From an uncultured Anaerolineales bacterium (GTDB taxonomy: Bacteria; Chloroflexota; Anaerolineae; UBA4142), in NCBI GenBank assembly GCA_903825565.1, contig CAIKBD010000136.1, positions 1-35,988 on the forward strand: 35,988 nucleotides of DNA, in the 5' to 3' direction. The translations under genes and the position numbers were made by a program. Shown in pieces: positions 35,372 through 35,988 of this stretch; position 1 is the first letter of the stretch; every line of letters starts with the position of its first letter. A model generated the notes under the pieces. That model made no database searches and was not told the DNA's origin. It was given only the letters and a program-made list of their open reading frames with translations.

Positions 35372-35545
35372 ATGAAAAAGCCAATGACGAAAAAACAACT
35401 GCGGGTGCGCGTGAACGTGCGCGCGGGTTTTTCGGTTGAAGAGTGCAAGGGTAAATGCTATGCAAAACATACCTCAGTGCATTCGCCGTATGATTTGCAT
35501 GACTGTCTAGAGCAATGCGAATGGGGGCTTGACCCCAACAAATAA
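35372..35545 (+). CDS. Leader-family twin-CxxxC small protein 14
   Basis: MKKPMTKKQLRVRVNVRAGFSVEECKGKCYAKHTSVHSPYDLHDCLEQCEWGLDPNK*. Confidence 0.85.
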   Translation: MKKPMTKKQLRVRVNVRAGFSVEECKGKCYAKHTSVHSPYDLHDCLEQCEWGLDPNK

Positions 35546-35613
35546 CAAGGGCGGTTCGTAGGACGAGTGCACGGATCAAGCCCTAGAAACTTTACCAACA
35601 GGAGGTAAATCCA

Positions 35614-35913
35614 ATGTCACAAAATTGTTCAAAGCTCAAACTGCGTTCGAGTGTTCGGGTTGGGGCGGTTGTGCTCTATGGCAAAACCGGCGACCAAAAC
35701 ACTGACCTGGCGTTGCGCGCGCTCGATCATCTCGGCGTGCAATACGGTTTTTCGGAATGCAACAATCCGCAAGGTTGTCTGACGCCAAACGGCATGGTGA
35801 CCGAAACACCCACCTTGACCGGCTTGCCTAAACCCAGTGACCGCTGGGAGGGACCAGGCGTGTTTGAAGGATTGGTGCGCGGATTTCTCATGATTCCGAC
35901 GAACGGTCGCTAA
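35614..35913 (+). CDS. Leader-family small protein 15: LKLRSSVRVG + glutaredoxin/thioredoxin-like domain lacking CxxC
   Basis: LKLRSSVRVGAVVLYGKTGDQNTDLALRALDHLGVQYGFSECNNPQG...TETPTLTGLP; RBS AGGAGG. Confidence 0.8.
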   Translation: MSQNCSKLKLRSSVRVGAVVLYGKTGDQNTDLALRALDHLGVQYGFSECNNPQGCLTPNGMVTETPTLTGLPKPSDRWEGPGVFEGLVRGFLMIPTNGR

Positions 35914-35940
35914 TCGTTTGCGCGGGATGGTCATGCCGAT

Positions 35941-35971
35941 GAGCGGCGCGAGAAATTGCATCGCGCCGCTC
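35941..35971 (+). repeat. Intergenic hairpin GAGCGGCGCGA-GAAATTGCA-TCGCGCCGCTC (perfect 11-bp stem)
   Basis: Follows last leader-family ORF, near window end. Confidence 0.85.
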
Positions 35972-35988
35972 AAAGCGCGTCCGCAAAA

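Noticed and set aside
27638-35913. Classical RiPP cluster (lanthipeptide, thiopeptide, graspetide, sactipeptide)
   Set aside because: No LanB/LanC/LanM, YcaO, ATP-grasp or radical SAM protein is recognisable in the window, and several cores are folded domains. Kept only as an alternative hypothesis.
29316-35971. Integron cassette array with attC sites
   Set aside because: Single small genes separated by hairpins look integron-like, but I see no RYYYAAC/GTTRRRY core-site pairs and no IntI gene, and the ORFs share a leader, which cassettes do not.
29316-35971. Hairpins as ordinary Rho-independent terminators
   Set aside because: Stems are GC-rich but lack a following U-tract on the + strand and are followed by A-rich RBS regions of the next gene.
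1-35988. CRISPR arrays, tRNA and rRNA genes
   Set aside because: No regularly spaced direct repeats of CRISPR type and no tRNA/rRNA sequences recognised by reading; a tRNAscan/Infernal run would be decisive.

Overview
The window reads as a 36-kb stretch of a high-GC, probably Chloroflexota-like chromosome. The lineage is an impression from protein style, not a database result. (A) 1-1401 and 15201-17015 hold mobile-element debris: a truncated ISAs1-type transposase, an intact rve/IS481-like transposase with terminal repeats, and a serine-recombinase C-terminal remnant. (B) Between them, 1490-15172 is an IclR-regulated catabolic locus: IclR, sulfatase, alkaline-phosphatase/phosphodiesterase, 3-HIBDH-like dehydrogenase, two GDPDs, an ABC sugar importer lacking its ATPase, a TIM-barrel isomerase, an MBL-fold lipoprotein and a LarA-like protein. 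(C) 17438-20205 is a histidine kinase plus NarL/LuxR-type response regulator. (D) 20506 to at least 35913 is a co-directional cluster: degenerate receiver, ABC exporter with an atypical N-terminal domain, SPFH protein, two pentapeptide-repeat lipoproteins flanking a type-1 periplasmic-binding lipoprotein, a membrane-anchored unknown, and an array of 16 small genes. These 16 genes (14 apparently intact, 2 damaged) share a short N-terminal motif, consensus (KKQ)-[LI]-R-V-R-[TA]-Q-V-R-A-G. It is followed by unrelated downstream parts: glutaredoxin-like, cyanovirin-N-like, LysM, twin-CxxxC Cys-rich peptides, and others. GC-rich hairpins sit between many of the genes. I think this 'one leader, many cargos' array is the candidate undescribed system. 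No RiPP-modifying enzyme (radical SAM, YcaO, LanM, ATP-grasp) is visible in the window, so export or surface display of small domains is at least as likely as RiPP biosynthesis.
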